Origin: Actinoplanes aureus
Lineage (GTDB): Bacteria; Actinomycetota; Actinomycetes; Mycobacteriales; Micromonosporaceae
Reading direction: 5' to 3'
DNA: 64,000 nt
Assembly (NCBI RefSeq): GCF_015704865.1
Contig: NZ_JADQTO010000029.1
Location: 1 to 64,000 of the forward strand
The notes under the pieces are model-generated. The model was not told the origin of the DNA. It saw only the letters and a list, made by a program, of their open reading frames with translations, and did no database searches. Every line of letters starts with the position of its first letter. Positions within the stretch are counted from its first letter, which is position 1. Made by a program: the position numbers and the translations under genes. This document shows, one piece after another, positions 47,844 through 56,591 of the stretch.

Positions 47844-48313
47844 GGAATCTCCCGTGGGGATGCGGTGGGATCGGTGCGTATTAGCGCCTCGATCGAGCTG
47901 TTGAACTCTTCGAAGAGGTCGGTGAAAGCGGTGATCCGCTCGGCCGGCCAGTCGTTCAGCGCGTCGCCGAGCAGCGCCACGCGGGCAGCCCGGAGCCGCT
48001 CGCAGGCGGCCTCGCCGGCCTCGGTGACCGCGAGCCGGGAAGCACGGCCGTCCACCGGGTCGGCCTCGCGGCGGGCCAGGCCCGCCTTGACCAGCTGGGC
48101 GACCTGCCGGCTGATCGTCGACGGGTCGGCCTGCTTGATCTCGGCGAGGTCGGTGACCCGCATCGGGCCCGACGACTGCAACGGAAGCAGCAGCATCAGC
48201 GCGGAGAACTCGGCGCCGAGGTCGCCGGTCTTCAGCATGCCCCGGAACCGCGTGCCCATCCTGATGAACCGCACGATCTCGTCGGCAAGTCGGGTGGTGT
48301 CCTGCTCGTGCAT
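47840..48313 (-). CDS. MarR-family transcriptional regulator
   Basis: 157 residues. A winged HTH (MRVTDLAEIKQADPSTISRQVAQLV, shown split; recognition helix STISRQVAQL near ~75) and the wing RREADPVDGRASRLAVT are typical. MarR repressors bind palindromes and release them on antibiotic or phenolic ligand binding. Coupled to the MFS exporter by a 4-bp overlap, so the pair is most likely autoregulated. No operator palindrome was clear upstream in the 9 bp before the methyltransferase gene. Confidence 0.92.
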   Translation of the reverse strand: MHEQDTTRLADEIVRFIRMGTRFRGMLKTGDLGAEFSALMLLLPLQSSGPMRVTDLAEIKQADPSTISRQVAQLVKAGLARREADPVDGRASRLAVTEAGEAACERLRAARVALLGDALNDWPAERITAFTDLFEEFNSSIEALIRTDPTASPREIP

Positions 48314-48322
48314 GGTTGTACC

Positions 48323-48934
48323 TTACAAGTTGTTGCGTGGTGAACGCATCTTCCAGACGCCGGTCCGCAGCGACTCGGTCTCCTCGAGAGCGGCCGGGAC
48401 CGGAACCACGTACTCGGTCACCAGCTCGAAGAGCCGGTCCGGGAAATACCCCCGGCCCGGGTCCCCAACCAGCACCGACGCGCCGCGCCGGCTCGCCGCG
48501 CGCAGCAGCGAGGTCATCGGCGGTGCGACCGCCGGGCTGTAGAAGACGTCGCCGGCGAGTACCACCTCCGGGTCGGCCACCCGCTCGGCGAGCGTCACCC
48601 GGTTGGCGGCGGCGTTGCGGTGAGCGGCGGCCACCGCGGCGGGATCGATGTCCGACGCCTCGACCGCCGAGGCCCCGCACCGGGCGGCGGCGATCGCGGC
48701 CACCCCGGAACCGGTGGCGACGTCGCGTACCCGGCGGCCGGCCACCTCCTCCGGACGATCCAGCAGGTAGCGGGCGAGCGCCTGGCCGCCGGCCCAGGCG
48801 AAGGCCCAGAACGGCGGTGGCTCGTCGCTGCGGAACTCGCCGCCGGTCAGGTCGAACAGCCCGACCGGGCGGTCGACGAGGTGAAGCGAGATCTCCGGGG
48901 CGAGCGGAACGGGTTGCAATGTGATCGGCAGCAC
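48323..48934 (-). CDS. SAM-dependent methyltransferase (nicotinamide N-methyltransferase-like fold)
   Basis: 203 residues, class I Rossmann-like. The SAM motif I is GSGVAAIAAARCGA preceded by VRDVATGSG (DxxxGxG). FWAFAWAGGQALARYLL near the N-terminus matches the lysine/nicotinamide methyltransferase-like (METTL/NNMT-type) family. Substrate unknown. It precedes marR by 9 bp, possibly in the same transcript, which might suggest modification of an exported compound, though this is speculation. Confidence 0.82.
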   Translation of the reverse strand: MLPITLQPVPLAPEISLHLVDRPVGLFDLTGGEFRSDEPPPFWAFAWAGGQALARYLLDRPEEVAGRRVRDVATGSGVAAIAAARCGASAVEASDIDPAAVAAAHRNAAANRVTLAERVADPEVVLAGDVFYSPAVAPPMTSLLRAASRRGASVLVGDPGRGYFPDRLFELVTEYVVPVPAALEETESLRTGVWKMRSPRNNL

Positions 48935-48961
48935 CCCGCGATTGTCTCCGGGGCGCCTCGA

Positions 48962-49465
48962 TCAGATCGGCTGGGCGGCGCTTTCCGGGCGCTTTTCCGG
49001 GTTCGCCATGACGAGCTTCGCGCGGTACTCGGCGCGCGCCTCGGCGGCCCAGGGCGCGCACTCCTCCTCCAGCAGGGGCCGGGAGGCGAGGAAGGCGGCG
49101 GCGCTGAGCGGGCGGGCGGCGCGCTCGGGGGAACGGCCGGCGGCGGCGGTGATCAGCGCGTCGAAGGTGGCGACGTCGACGCGTACGCGCTCGGGAGCCA
49201 GGCGGAAGAGGCCTCGGTGCCCGGTGACGACCGATTCGCTGCCCCGGACATCCGGCTCCAGCCGCTCGCGCAGCACCCGCAGGTCGTCCTTCACCGTGGC
49301 CGGAGCGATACCCAGCGTGTCGGCCAGCTCCACAAGCGACAGCTCACCCCGCAACGCGAGCAGCGCGAGCAGGTGACGCGGGCGCTCGCCACCGAAGTCG
49401 TCACCGGAGAGGCGGATGCCCCGGGTGCGGACCTCGATACGGCCGAAGAGCTGGATGTCGAACAT
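48962..49465 (-). CDS. Truncated SARP-like DNA-binding regulator
   Basis: About 167 residues. The N-terminal half (FDIQLFGRIEVRTRGIRL, SGDDFGGERPRHLLALLAL, ELSLVELADTLG, SVVTGHRGLFRLAPERVRVD) matches the OmpR-like winged HTH of SARP regulators (AfsR-type), but the BTAD domain that follows is short and incomplete (~95-165). SARPs usually activate antibiotic clusters or development, with AfsR-like family members much longer. Here only a minimal form remains. No Shine-Dalgarno precedes the ATG at 49465. A TTG start at 49510 would extend the N-terminus by 15 residues. Confidence 0.75.
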   Translation of the reverse strand: MFDIQLFGRIEVRTRGIRLSGDDFGGERPRHLLALLALRGELSLVELADTLGIAPATVKDDLRVLRERLEPDVRGSESVVTGHRGLFRLAPERVRVDVATFDALITAAAGRSPERAARPLSAAAFLASRPLLEEECAPWAAEARAEYRAKLVMANPEKRPESAAQPI

Positions 49466-49668
49466 GATCAAAAACTTTGCGGCCGGTGGCCAGGCGGCGG
49501 CAAGCCCCAATGCGAGGGGGTATCTCGGCCGAAAGACTGGTTATCGCATCCGCTTGGCGTCATCCTTCTGTCGGCCGTACTGAACGGGCACCTGTTGGTA
49601 GGTCAGGGTTCCTGGCGGGTAATCCTTAGACTGCGCGGAGCCCGCCGGGCGAAAGGGGAAGGTGACGT

Positions 49669-50325
49669 ATGGACAGCGACGAGGCGATCCGAGTGCTCGT
49701 CGTCGACGGTCACCAGACCTTCGCCGAGCTGCTAGGACACGCTCTGGCCGGGCAACCGGACCTGCGGTGTGTGGGGCATGCGCGTACCGGGGCGGAGGCG
49801 CTGCAACTCTCCGCCGAGCTCGTGCCGGACGTGATCCTGCTCGATCCGGAACTGTCCGATGCCGACGGGATCGCCATCACCGAGCTGATCCGGGTGCGCC
49901 AGCCCGACACACGTGTGGTGATCCTCACGGCGAGCGAGGAGCAGGCGCTCGTACGACGGGCCACGGCCGCCGGTGCCGCCGGATTCCTGTCGAAGAACGG
50001 TGCGCTCGGTGACGTACTGAACGCGCTGCGCACCGCGCACGGCGGCGGGATGACCGTGTCCACCGACATCCTGGCCCGGCTGCTGCGCAGCACCACCCCG
50101 GTGAGCGCGCCGCGCGGCGGTGGTCTCACCGCCCGCGAGGACGAGGTGTTGCAGCTGATGGCGGCCGGTTTGGACGCACGTGCGGTGGCTCGCAGGCTGG
50201 GCATCAGCGTGCACACCTGCCGTGGATACCAGAAGGCGGTTCTGGCCAAACTGGGCGCGCACAGCCAGCTCGAAGCGGTCGCGATCGCCACCCGGCGCGG
50301 ACTCGTCCGTCCTGACCCGCGGTAA
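49669..50325 (+). CDS. NarL/FixJ-type response regulator with atypical acidic pocket
   Basis: 218 residues. A receiver domain (~1-125) and LuxR-type HTH (~150-210, TAREDEVLQLMAAGLDARAVARRLGIS). Receiver residues: D13, then G14 where the second acidic residue normally lies, D59 (phospho-acceptor, ILLDPELSD), T87 and K109. With one pocket acid missing, metal binding and phosphorylation may be weak. No kinase gene is adjacent. GGAAGG lies 7 nt before the ATG. Orphan regulator of unknown target. Confidence 0.88.
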   Translation: MDSDEAIRVLVVDGHQTFAELLGHALAGQPDLRCVGHARTGAEALQLSAELVPDVILLDPELSDADGIAITELIRVRQPDTRVVILTASEEQALVRRATAAGAAGFLSKNGALGDVLNALRTAHGGGMTVSTDILARLLRSTTPVSAPRGGGLTAREDEVLQLMAAGLDARAVARRLGISVHTCRGYQKAVLAKLGAHSQLEAVAIATRRGLVRPDPR

Positions 50326-50411
50326 ACCTTCCGATCACTCATCCGACAGGCGGTTCCGTCCGTACTCCTTGCGGGGGCGTCATTCACGGGCGCTGGGGCA
50401 GGGAGGAAGCA

Positions 50412-51770
50412 GTGGACCGTACCGCTGTCGACACGTCGTCCGATCCGGTCGTGACCGGGGTCGCCGCCGAGGAGAGCTCGGCCGGGTCCGCGTTACCCCG
50501 ACGCCGGCCGCGGGCCGAGAAACCGGCCGAACCGGCGGAGCCGGCGGTGAACTGGTTCGGCGATTCGGCGGGTGCCGCCGAGGCGCCGTCGGTGTCGGTG
50601 TCGCCGGTGTCGCCGGAAGCTTCCGAAGCTCCGCGGGCTACGCCGGAGTTCGGGCCGGCTTCGCCGGGCGGGCCGGGGCGCACCTCGTTCGGTTTCAGCG
50701 ATGGGCCGATCGGGGGCGTGCGTCCGGCCGTGCTGCCGATCCGAGCTCCTGACGTTTCAGTGGTCTCCGCCGAGCCGGCTGCTCCTTCTCCTGCTCCTTC
50801 TCCTGCTTCTGATCGGGCTCCCTGGGAGCCGGTTCCGTTCGAGCCGGCCGGGCCCCGGGCGACGAGCGTGGACGGCTGGGCCACCCCCGCGGTATGGCCG
50901 GAGAGCGACCGGATCGCCCCGGCCTGGTCCGATGACAGTGCGGACCAGCGCCCGGCCGGCCGCAACGAGCCGGCGGTGTGGAGTGACACCCCGGCCGCGC
51001 CGCCCACGCCCCGGCGGCAGTCCCGGCTGGTCACCTTCGGCATGGGGCTGCTCGGCGCGGTGGCGGTCGCGGTCATCGCCCTCACCGGGGTGGTCTACTA
51101 CACCGGCCCGGACACCGAGATCAGCGAGATGCTCCAGCTCGGAACCGGCGGCACCGACGAACGGGTCGTGAGCGGCCCGCTGGACGGCCGTACCGTGGCC
51201 ACCTTCGAACTGCTCGCGGCCACCGACCGAGTCCGGCTGAGCATCGCGGACCTGGGCACGGACCTGTACCGGATCAGCACCGCGGAGGGCGCGGGCATCC
51301 GGCCCAATCCGGGGGTCCGCGACGACCTGGTGACCCTGGACCTGGCTCGGGACGAGGCGGGCACCGGCGGTGAGGTCGAGGTGGTGCTGAGCGCGAAGGT
51401 GCGCTGGGCGCTGCGCTTCTCCGGGTACGCCGCGGAGCGGATCGTCGACCTCAGCGACGGGCGGGTCACCCGCATCGAGATGGTCGGTGGGACCCGGCGG
51501 GCCGACATGACGTTCGCCGAGGCGTCCGGGACCATTCCCATGAAGATCACCGGCGGTATCGAGGAGCTGGTGCTGCGGGCTCCGGTGGACAACCCGATCC
51601 GGGTTCGGGTCGGTGGCGGGGCGGGGACTGTGACGGCCGGTTCGCGTACGCTGCGCGACCTGCCACCCGGCGCCACGCTGACACCCAAGGACTGGCAGAA
51701 GGCCAACCGCTACGACGTGGACGCCGTCTCCGCCATCACCCTGCTGACCGTGGAGGAGAAGAAGCCGTGA
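50412..51770 (+). CDS. Single-pass membrane protein with long disordered N-terminus
   Basis: 452 residues. Residues ~1-200 are Pro/Ala/Ser-rich and disordered (cytoplasmic), a transmembrane helix lies at ~203-228, and ~230-452 form an extracytoplasmic beta-rich domain with repeating strands (VRLSIADLGTDLYRIST, RIVDLSDGRVTRIEM, IEELVLRAPVDNPIRV), a bit like DUF4097/toastrack beta-helical domains. Function unknown. The GTG start follows GGGAGG by 6 nt. No partner nearby except an orphan response regulator upstream. Confidence 0.8.
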   Translation: MDRTAVDTSSDPVVTGVAAEESSAGSALPRRRPRAEKPAEPAEPAVNWFGDSAGAAEAPSVSVSPVSPEASEAPRATPEFGPASPGGPGRTSFGFSDGPIGGVRPAVLPIRAPDVSVVSAEPAAPSPAPSPASDRAPWEPVPFEPAGPRATSVDGWATPAVWPESDRIAPAWSDDSADQRPAGRNEPAVWSDTPAAPPTPRRQSRLVTFGMGLLGAVAVAVIALTGVVYYTGPDTEISEMLQLGTGGTDERVVSGPLDGRTVATFELLAATDRVRLSIADLGTDLYRISTAEGAGIRPNPGVRDDLVTLDLARDEAGTGGEVEVVLSAKVRWALRFSGYAAERIVDLSDGRVTRIEMVGGTRRADMTFAEASGTIPMKITGGIEELVLRAPVDNPIRVRVGGGAGTVTAGSRTLRDLPPGATLTPKDWQKANRYDVDAVSAITLLTVEEKKP

Positions 51771-51797
51771 CCGGTGCGACGGATCGCCGCACCGGTC
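51769..51797. terminator. Terminator between convergent genes
   Basis: A 10-bp stem (51769-51778 with 51788-51797) and 9-nt loop directly at the stop codon of the membrane protein and 11 bp before the end of serA. Confidence 0.65.
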
Positions 51798-51807
51798 CGG
51801 ATCCCGG

Positions 51808-53037
51808 TCAGGACAGGACGCGCAGCCGTACGGTCTGCTCCATCGCGCGGAGCTGCTCCAGCACCTCGTCGCTGTAGCCGCGGGCGATGTCGGTGATCAG
51901 GTAGCCGTACTCGCCGCGGGTGCTGAGCATCTGGCCCTCGACGTTGACACCGTGCTCGGCGAGGATCCGGTTGACCTGGGCCAGCACGCCCGGGGTGTTC
52001 TTGTGCATGTGCACGATGCGGTGCATGCCGGGCAGCTCGGGCAGGGTCACGCCGGGCAGGTTGACGCTCAGCGTGGTGTTGCCCTCGGTCACGAACTTGG
52101 CCAGCTTGTTCGCCACGAACCCGCCGATGTCCGACTGGGCCTCCTCGGTCGAACCGCCGATGTGCGGGGTGAGGATGACGTTCGGCAGGCCGCGCAGCTC
52201 GGACAGGAACTCGTCTCCCCGGCCCTTCGGCTCCTTGGGGAAGACGTCGACGGCGGCGCCGGACAGGTGCCCGCTCTTCAGCGCGTCGCGCAGGGCCAGG
52301 TGGTCGACGACGATGCCGCGGGACAGGTTGAGGAACAGGCTGCCCGGCCGCATCTTGGTGAACTGCTCGGCGCCGAAGAAGCCGGCGTTGCCCGGGCGCC
52401 CGTCCACGTGCAGGGTGACGATGTCGCTGGTCTCCAGCAGCTCGTCCAGGCTGGCGCAGCGGTGCGCGTTGCTCAGCGCCAGCTTGTCGGCGGTGTCGTA
52501 GAACGAGACCGACATGCCCAGGTTCTCCGCGAGCACCGACAGCTGCGTGCCGATGTTGCCGTACCCGACGATGCCGAGACGGCGGCCGCGGATCTCGTGC
52601 GCGCCATCGGCCGACTTGTCCCAGACGCCGGTGTGCATCAGCGCGTTCTTCTCGGTCAGCCGCCGGGTCAGCGCGATGATCTCGGCGATGGCCAGCTCGA
52701 CCACCGAGCGGGTGTTGGAGAACGGGGCGTTGAAGACGGCGACGCCACCGGCGGTGGCGGCCGGCAGATCGATCTGGTCGGTGCCGATGCAGAACGCGCC
52801 GATACCCACGAGCTTGTCGGCGGCCTCCAGCACCTTCGCCGTCACCTGGGTCTTGGAGCGGATGCCCAGCAGGTTCACCCCGCGGATGCGCTCGATCAGC
52901 TCGACCTCGTCGAGCGCGTTGCGCACGGACTCGACCTGGAAGCCGTCCTCCTCCAGACGGGACACCGCGTCGGGGTGGATGCTCTCCAACAGCAGGACTC
53001 GCACCTTGGCCTGGTCGATCATCATCTTCCGTTCCAT
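51808..53037 (-). CDS. serA: D-3-phosphoglycerate dehydrogenase, short ACT-type
   Basis: 409 residues, the length of the E. coli SerA family rather than the ~530-residue actinobacterial type. A substrate-binding half, Rossmann domain GIVGYGNIGTQL, catalytic Arg, Glu and His (VVDHLA, TPHIGG), and C-terminal ACT domain (NTPGVLAQVNRILAEHGVN) are seen. It oxidises 3-phosphoglycerate in the first step of serine synthesis and is likely inhibited by serine through ACT. ATG at 53037 gives the family length; ATGs at 53025 and 53022 are close. A leftward -10-like TAGGCT lies at 53096-53091. Confidence 0.92.
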   Translation of the reverse strand: MERKMMIDQAKVRVLLLESIHPDAVSRLEEDGFQVESVRNALDEVELIERIRGVNLLGIRSKTQVTAKVLEAADKLVGIGAFCIGTDQIDLPAATAGGVAVFNAPFSNTRSVVELAIAEIIALTRRLTEKNALMHTGVWDKSADGAHEIRGRRLGIVGYGNIGTQLSVLAENLGMSVSFYDTADKLALSNAHRCASLDELLETSDIVTLHVDGRPGNAGFFGAEQFTKMRPGSLFLNLSRGIVVDHLALRDALKSGHLSGAAVDVFPKEPKGRGDEFLSELRGLPNVILTPHIGGSTEEAQSDIGGFVANKLAKFVTEGNTTLSVNLPGVTLPELPGMHRIVHMHKNTPGVLAQVNRILAEHGVNVEGQMLSTRGEYGYLITDIARGYSDEVLEQLRAMEQTVRLRVLS

Positions 53038-53204
53038 GTTTCGGTTGGCCGCCCGGGCCGCCACGCCGAAGCCCAGTTCACAGGGCGTCAAGCCTAGTCT
53101 CCCGGCGAGCCGGGCCCGGTGCGGTGTGCCTGAGGTCCCATCTGCCGGTCAACCCGTCAACTGTTACGGGCAGGCAGCGGGTGTGGTTCAGTTCCGTTTC
53201 GGTG

Positions 53205-54131
53205 CTATCGCCCGGTCAGGGCTTCTCGTAGCCAGGGCAACAGGGCGTCGCCCTGGAAACGCTGGAAGGCCCGGACCGTGGGCAGGCCGGGTGGCGGCGG
53301 GCGCCGGGACTGCCGCTGGAAGTAGCCGGCCACGCCGGCTATCACGTCCACCGCGGCGTCGTGGTCGACGCCGTCGAGGGCCCGGGACGGGTCGCCGCCG
53401 TGCACGATCACGTTCAGCGCGAGGAGCACCGTGTCCAGCCAGGCCGGACCCAGGCAGCCCCAGGGCCAATCGACGACGATGATCCGGCCGTCCTCGCGTA
53501 CCAGCATGTTGTCGGCCCGGATGTCGCAGTGCACGAGGGTGTCGCCGGCCGAGATCGCCGCGACGCCGCGCCGTGCGGCGTCGCGCAAGATGTCCAGGTG
53601 CCGCAGGGCCCACGGGTCGAGGTCCGTCGGCGGGCCGGCGGCCAGCGTCTCCCAGCCGCCGAAGTCGGGGGCCAGGTGGTCGGTCGCCCTGGGCAGGCCG
53701 GGAAGCGGCGCCGGCGTGAGCGCGGCCGCCAGGTCGCGCAGCGCGGTCACGGCCGCATCGATCTCGGGCGCGATCCATGGGGTACGCGGATGCGCGCCGG
53801 CCACGTCCTCCAGGATCAGCACCACCCAGTCGCCGTCGTCGAAGCCGCCCATCAGCCGAGGCACCGGTGCGTGCGCGGGAAGTGCGGCGGTGATCCGCAG
53901 TTCCCGGCGGGCCATCTCGGCCGAGTCCCGGTTGAGTGCCGGGGTCACCGCCTTGACGAACGCCGCCTGCCCGGAGGCCGTGCGCACCCGGTCGGCGGTG
54001 CCCGGTGAGAACCCGCCGGGCTGTGATCGTGCCTCGGTCACCGGGCCGCCGCCGATGATCCCCTCGACCCGGTGCCGGACCGGGGCGGGCAGATCCGCCC
54101 AGCGGATCCGGGCGCCGCTCGCTGTGACCAT
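53205..54131 (-). CDS. Aminoglycoside phosphotransferase (APH) family protein
   Basis: About 308 residues, APH/kinase-like fold. Catalytic loop HCDIRADN (Brenner motif HxDxxxxN) and DFG-like VVDWPWG are present, with the N-terminal Gly-rich GFSPGTADRV. The start at 54131 (ATG) is inside a longer frame to 54164. These enzymes phosphorylate aminoglycosides, homoserine, macrolides or other small molecules; resistance cannot be assumed. Isolated gene, convergent with nothing. Confidence 0.82.
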   Translation of the reverse strand: MVTASGARIRWADLPAPVRHRVEGIIGGGPVTEARSQPGGFSPGTADRVRTASGQAAFVKAVTPALNRDSAEMARRELRITAALPAHAPVPRLMGGFDDGDWVVLILEDVAGAHPRTPWIAPEIDAAVTALRDLAAALTPAPLPGLPRATDHLAPDFGGWETLAAGPPTDLDPWALRHLDILRDAARRGVAAISAGDTLVHCDIRADNMLVREDGRIIVVDWPWGCLGPAWLDTVLLALNVIVHGGDPSRALDGVDHDAAVDVIAGVAGYFQRQSRRPPPPGLPTVRAFQRFQGDALLPWLREALTGR

Positions 54132-54234
54132 GCCCGGGATGGTGGCAGGCCACGGGCCGGGCACGAAACGGAATTCTCATGCCGTGGGGACCGGCCGCCC
54201 GGGAAATGTCATACCGGCGCGCGAAGATGCGGGC

Positions 54235-54441
54235 ATGTTCATCGACGGCTCTGAGTCGGCGGTCCGTGACTGGCGGGCCGATCTTCGTGAGCGCGCCGCG
54301 GAGGCGGCACTGCGCCGGGCGACCCGCGCAGCCGCACGGCGCTCGGCCGCACGGCGACGTGCGCACGGCCTGGTGGAGCGAAACGCGGCACGACGGGCAC
54401 GGGCCAGGGCTCGCGCGGCGCCGCGCCATGCGGATGAGTAG
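54235..54441 (+). CDS. Small Arg/Ala-rich protein
   Basis: 68 residues, very basic and alpha-helical, with Arg/Ala repeats in its second half (ATRAAARRSAARRRAHGL type) and an acidic, structured-looking start (MFIDGSESAVRDWRADLRER). The frame on the opposite strand is also open because of the low complexity, so real status is uncertain. It could be a nucleic-acid-binding peptide. No clear Shine-Dalgarno. Confidence 0.4.
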   Translation: MFIDGSESAVRDWRADLRERAAEAALRRATRAAARRSAARRRAHGLVERNAARRARARARAAPRHADE

Positions 54442-54595
54442 TTCGTCCGCTTTGCGGCGGTCACCTTTTCCCTGGTCGGTATGTTCAATGGAGCGAGGTT
54501 CGCGCGATCGGGTGACTCCGAGGCCGCGGCTCGAGCGTTCGGGGCCAGGGCCGTGGGTCGGCGGCCGGTGATCCGGCGGGCAGCGAGGTGGGGCG

Positions 54596-55468
54596 ATGGG
54601 ATCGCTGGGGTGGGCTGTCGGGCTCTCCCTGCTCTCGGCGGGTGCCTACGCCGCTGCCGCCGTCGCCCAGGAGCGTCTCGCCGAGCACGGCCATCGTGGC
54701 TGGTCCCGGTGGGCCGTCGCGCTGCTGCTCACCGGGACCGGGGTGTCGCTGCACGTCCTCGCGCTGAACTTCGGGACGGTCGCCGTGGTGCAGGCACTCG
54801 GCACGCTGACGCTGCTCTTCGCGCTACCCATCGAGGTGATCCGCTACCACACCCGGATCAGCCGGGCGGCCTGGGTCGACGCGGGCCTGACCGTGGCCGG
54901 CCTGGCCGCGGTCCTCTCCTTGTCGGTGGAGTCGGAGGGACCGGCGCTGCTCACCGAGCGGGACGCCCGGGGTCTCGCGTCGGTCACCGCGGCGGCGGTC
55001 TTCGTCTGTACGCTGGCCGCCTGGCGGGCCGGTCCGCGAGCCCGCGCGATGTTGCTCGCTGCGGCGTCGGGCACGGCGTTCGGCATCGCCTCGGTGCTGT
55101 CCAAGGCGGTGCTCGCCTCGTTCACCACCGGCGGCGCGGGCACGGTGTCGGGCGTCGCCGTGGGGATGGTCGTGGCTTTCGCGACCACCGGTTACCTGCT
55201 CGGCCAGCTGTCGTACCGGGGTGCCGGCCTGGCCACCCCACTGGCCACCGTGAGCGTGACGAACCCGCTGGTCGCCGCGCTGGCCGGGGTGGTGCTGTTC
55301 GGCGAGAGCGTCCGGTTCGGGGCCACCGGGCTGGTCGCGGCCGGCGTGGCCGCCGCGGTCATGGGCTGGGGAGTGGTCGGCCTGGCCCGGCGGACCGCGG
55401 GTACGGGGACGGGCTCGCGGCAGCCGTCGGACGGTCCCGCGCCCACCCGGCAGTCGACGGCCGGTTAG
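54596..55468 (+). CDS. DMT-superfamily transporter (EamA-like)
   Basis: 290 residues with ~9-10 membrane helices in two repeated halves, typical of the drug/metabolite transporter superfamily (EamA-type). GAGGTGGGG lies 2-3 nt before the ATG. Ligand unknown. Its last 110 bp are antisense to the end of the convergent GT87 gene. Confidence 0.85.
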   Translation: MGSLGWAVGLSLLSAGAYAAAAVAQERLAEHGHRGWSRWAVALLLTGTGVSLHVLALNFGTVAVVQALGTLTLLFALPIEVIRYHTRISRAAWVDAGLTVAGLAAVLSLSVESEGPALLTERDARGLASVTAAAVFVCTLAAWRAGPRARAMLLAAASGTAFGIASVLSKAVLASFTTGGAGTVSGVAVGMVVAFATTGYLLGQLSYRGAGLATPLATVSVTNPLVAALAGVVLFGESVRFGATGLVAAGVAAAVMGWGVVGLARRTAGTGTGSRQPSDGPAPTRQSTAG

Positions 55469-56534
55469 CGGGTTCGTGTCGGGCCGGGCTTCGGGTCGGG
55501 AGCAGCAGGGCGAGAGCGATGGCCAGCAGGAGGCGGGACTCGCGCAGCGGTGTCCAGGCGAGGGCGGTGACCGGCGCCAGCATGACGGTCAGGACGGCGA
55601 CGCGGGCCGGGCGGATCAGCGGCAGGAAGGCGGCGAGCACCAGCCAGACCTGGTGATGCGTCCAGGAGACCGGGGAGAGGACGACGCCGGCCGCGCCGGT
55701 GATGACGAGCGCGGTCCGGGGGTCGCGGAGCCCGGCGACCCGCCACAGTGCGATCGCGGCGATCGTTCCGGCCAGGAGCGTGGCGAGCAGCGGGCGATGC
55801 GGCACGTCGAGGCGGAGCAGCGCGCCGTTGAGGGACTGGTTGCCGACCGAGGTGATGAAGCCCAGGCGGGACACGTCGTGGACCTCGGTGCCCCAGTATC
55901 GCCAGGAGTCCTGGGGGAGGAGGACGCCGGCGAGTGTGGTGCACGCGAGGAACGTGGCGGTGGCGACCGCGGCGGCGCGCCGGCGGCCGGTGAGCCAGAG
56001 CATCGGTATGAAGATCAGCGGAGTCAGCTTGACGGCCGCCGCGAGTCCGATCAGGACACCCTGGTGGCGGCTGTGCCGCAGGGCCAGTACGTCGGTGGTG
56101 ACTAGGACGGCCAGCAGCAGACTGACCTGGCCGTAGCGGAAGTTCGACGAGACCGGCGCGGAGAGCATCAGCACGAGGGCGAGCCAGGGCGCTGCCCGTC
56201 GGTCGAACAGCCGGGCCAGAGCGACGGCGGCCAGGCCGGTGCCCAGTGTCCAGGCCGCATACAGCACCGTGAGCGGCAATTGGGCTGGGACGAGCAGGAA
56301 CAGCGCGGCGAACGGCGGGTAGGTGAAGGGTGCGTTGCCGTTGCGGATGTAGTCGTAGAGGCTGCCGCCGTCTCGCAGGGTGTCGAGGGCGCCGAGGTAC
56401 ACCTGGAGGTCGGTGAGGCGCAGGGATTCCGGGCGTCGGAGTGCGATGACGCCCGTTGCCACCGCCACGAGCGCGGCCGGTGCCCAGAGGAGGAGGGGGT
56501 GGTGACGCTCGTTCCGGCGTGCTCCACTGATCAT
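55359..56534 (-). CDS. GT87-type membrane mannosyltransferase
   Basis: 391 residues, ~10 membrane helices. The large first loop contains the GT87/DUF2029 signature (TDLQVYLGALDTLRDGGSLYDY and FTYPPFAALFL, given split) with the conserved Asp (TDLQVY) that serves GT-C catalysis. Members such as PimE add mannose from polyprenyl-phospho-mannose to phosphatidyl-inositol mannosides or glycoproteins. The C-terminal tail after ~residue 350 is Pro/Arg/Ser-rich and is read antisense to the DMT gene. Acceptor unknown. Confidence 0.85.
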   Translation of the reverse strand: MISGARRNERHHPLLLWAPAALVAVATGVIALRRPESLRLTDLQVYLGALDTLRDGGSLYDYIRNGNAPFTYPPFAALFLLVPAQLPLTVLYAAWTLGTGLAAVALARLFDRRAAPWLALVLMLSAPVSSNFRYGQVSLLLAVLVTTDVLALRHSRHQGVLIGLAAAVKLTPLIFIPMLWLTGRRRAAAVATATFLACTTLAGVLLPQDSWRYWGTEVHDVSRLGFITSVGNQSLNGALLRLDVPHRPLLATLLAGTIAAIALWRVAGLRDPRTALVITGAAGVVLSPVSWTHHQVWLVLAAFLPLIRPARVAVLTVMLAPVTALAWTPLRESRLLLAIALALLLPTRSPARHEPANRPSTAGWARDRPTAAASPSPYPRSAGPGRPLPSP

Positions 56535-56591
56535 TGTTGTTTCCCTACATAGGGTGCCGCAAGGGGTGATTTCCGCGGCGCGGTCAGTGGG

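Noticed and set aside
53205..54131. Calling the APH-family gene an aminoglycoside resistance gene
   Set aside because: The family has many substrates and the sequence alone shows only the kinase fold.
54177..54488. A 103-residue leftward frame over the small Arg/Ala-rich gene
   Set aside because: Low-complexity composition and no ribosome binding site; the forward frame has the more protein-like beginning.
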